Shown here in pieces: positions 63,581-64,000 of a stretch of DNA of 64,000 nt. Under the pieces are notes generated by a model, which was given only the letters and a program-made list of their open reading frames with translations, had not been told where the DNA came from and made no database searches. How positions within the stretch are numbered: the stretch's first letter is position 1; the number at the start of each line of letters is the position of its first letter. The position numbers and the translations under genes were made by a program. Origin of the DNA: Calcarisporiella thermophila CBS 279.70 (taxonomy: Eukaryota > Calcarisporiellomycota); assembly GCF_041956535.1 (NCBI RefSeq), contig NW_027192191.1, forward strand, positions 309,267 through 373,266. The letters run 5' to 3'.

Positions 63581-64000
63581 ATGCAGCTCGAGTACCCCCC
63601 CCCCCCTCCCCTCCATCTCTCGTGGGTATGCATGTGTGTGTGCGTGTGTTGTATTCGTTATGGACTCGCTTATCTCGTAGCTTCAAATACACTTGTTTTA
63701 ATAACTGTTTTCTCTTTTTTTTTTCCTACTTTTTTCTTCTATTTCCTCCCATTCCATCTCTGCTTTTAACCTCTGTACATTAATAAATACATCATGGATA
63801 CTTTGCCTCTATTGCTCGCGAGGATCCGAAACCGATCTGGAAAACAAAACGGTCGATTGTCTCTTCTAGGAAAATGCCCACCAGTTTCCCCAATGGGTCG
63901 ATCTTCATAAAGGGGAATCAAAAGGGGGAAGGTGGGGGTTTCATAGCGGCAATTCCTTATGGAAATACCAGGAATGCAAACCTCATGGAAATGGCCCTAA
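63581..64000. other. 3' flank of the nucleoside transporter gene
   Basis: C-run and GT-rich stretch, then T-rich; a poly(A) signal at 63782. No gene seen up to the window end. Confidence 0.6.
63782..63787 (+). terminator. Poly(A) signal of the nucleoside transporter
   Basis: AATAAA about 200 bp after the stop codon. Confidence 0.5.

Overview
The window is nuclear DNA of a fungus-like eukaryote. Most genes are split by short introns (about 98 in the models below, usually 55-95 bp, GT...AG), and the two strands are used about equally. The gene content is that of an opisthokont fungus: a Swi5/Ace2-type zinc-finger factor, a fungal-style DH-PH RhoGEF, Cdc50, Dcn1, Sec14-like and Cdc48 proteins. 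A coiled-coil protein that reads as CCDC77, known from centrosome and cilium work, points to a lineage that still makes flagella, so a zoosporic early-diverging (chytrid-like) fungus is my best guess. I cannot name the species. Exons were joined by hand from splice signals, reading phase and family knowledge; no alignment or database search was run.

Layout. 1-13 kb: RhoGEF (+); DHHC palmitoyltransferase, mitochondrial ribosome recycling factor and a secreted FAD oxidase (all -); a multi-pass membrane protein (+); CCDC77-like protein (-). 13-29 kb: a very large DYRK kinase (-), ribosomal protein eL30 (+), eL39 (-), SR-protein kinase (-), adenylosuccinate lyase (+), PXA/nexin-C protein (-), proteasome alpha-2 (+). 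29-41 kb: a doubtful small gene (+), DUF952 protein (+), a Met-rich disordered protein (-), a Swi5/Ace2-like factor (-), zuotin (-), mitochondrial ribosomal protein mS35 (+). 41-52 kb, all +: homeodomain factor, Dcn1, Cdc48, Sec14-like, Cdc50. 52-64 kb: an acidic-tract protein (-), a large disordered protein (+), Isu1 (+), DcpS decapping scavenger (-), eS27 (+), an equilibrative nucleoside transporter (+).

Function. There is no metabolic cluster; the genes are mostly housekeeping. Recurrent themes are translation (eL30, eL39, eS27, mS35, mtRRF, zuotin), protein turnover (Dcn1, Cdc48, proteasome alpha-2) and lipid/membrane biology (DHHC, PXA, Sec14-like, Cdc50). Seven neighbouring pairs are divergent, the tightest with 81 bp between start codons. 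Striking architectural features are start-codon-only first coding exons, a 12-nt microexon carrying the DHHC active site, and a zuotin intron whose retention would remove both SANT domains. From about 45 kb onward the DNA looks clearly richer in GC than the AT-rich 13-41 kb part.
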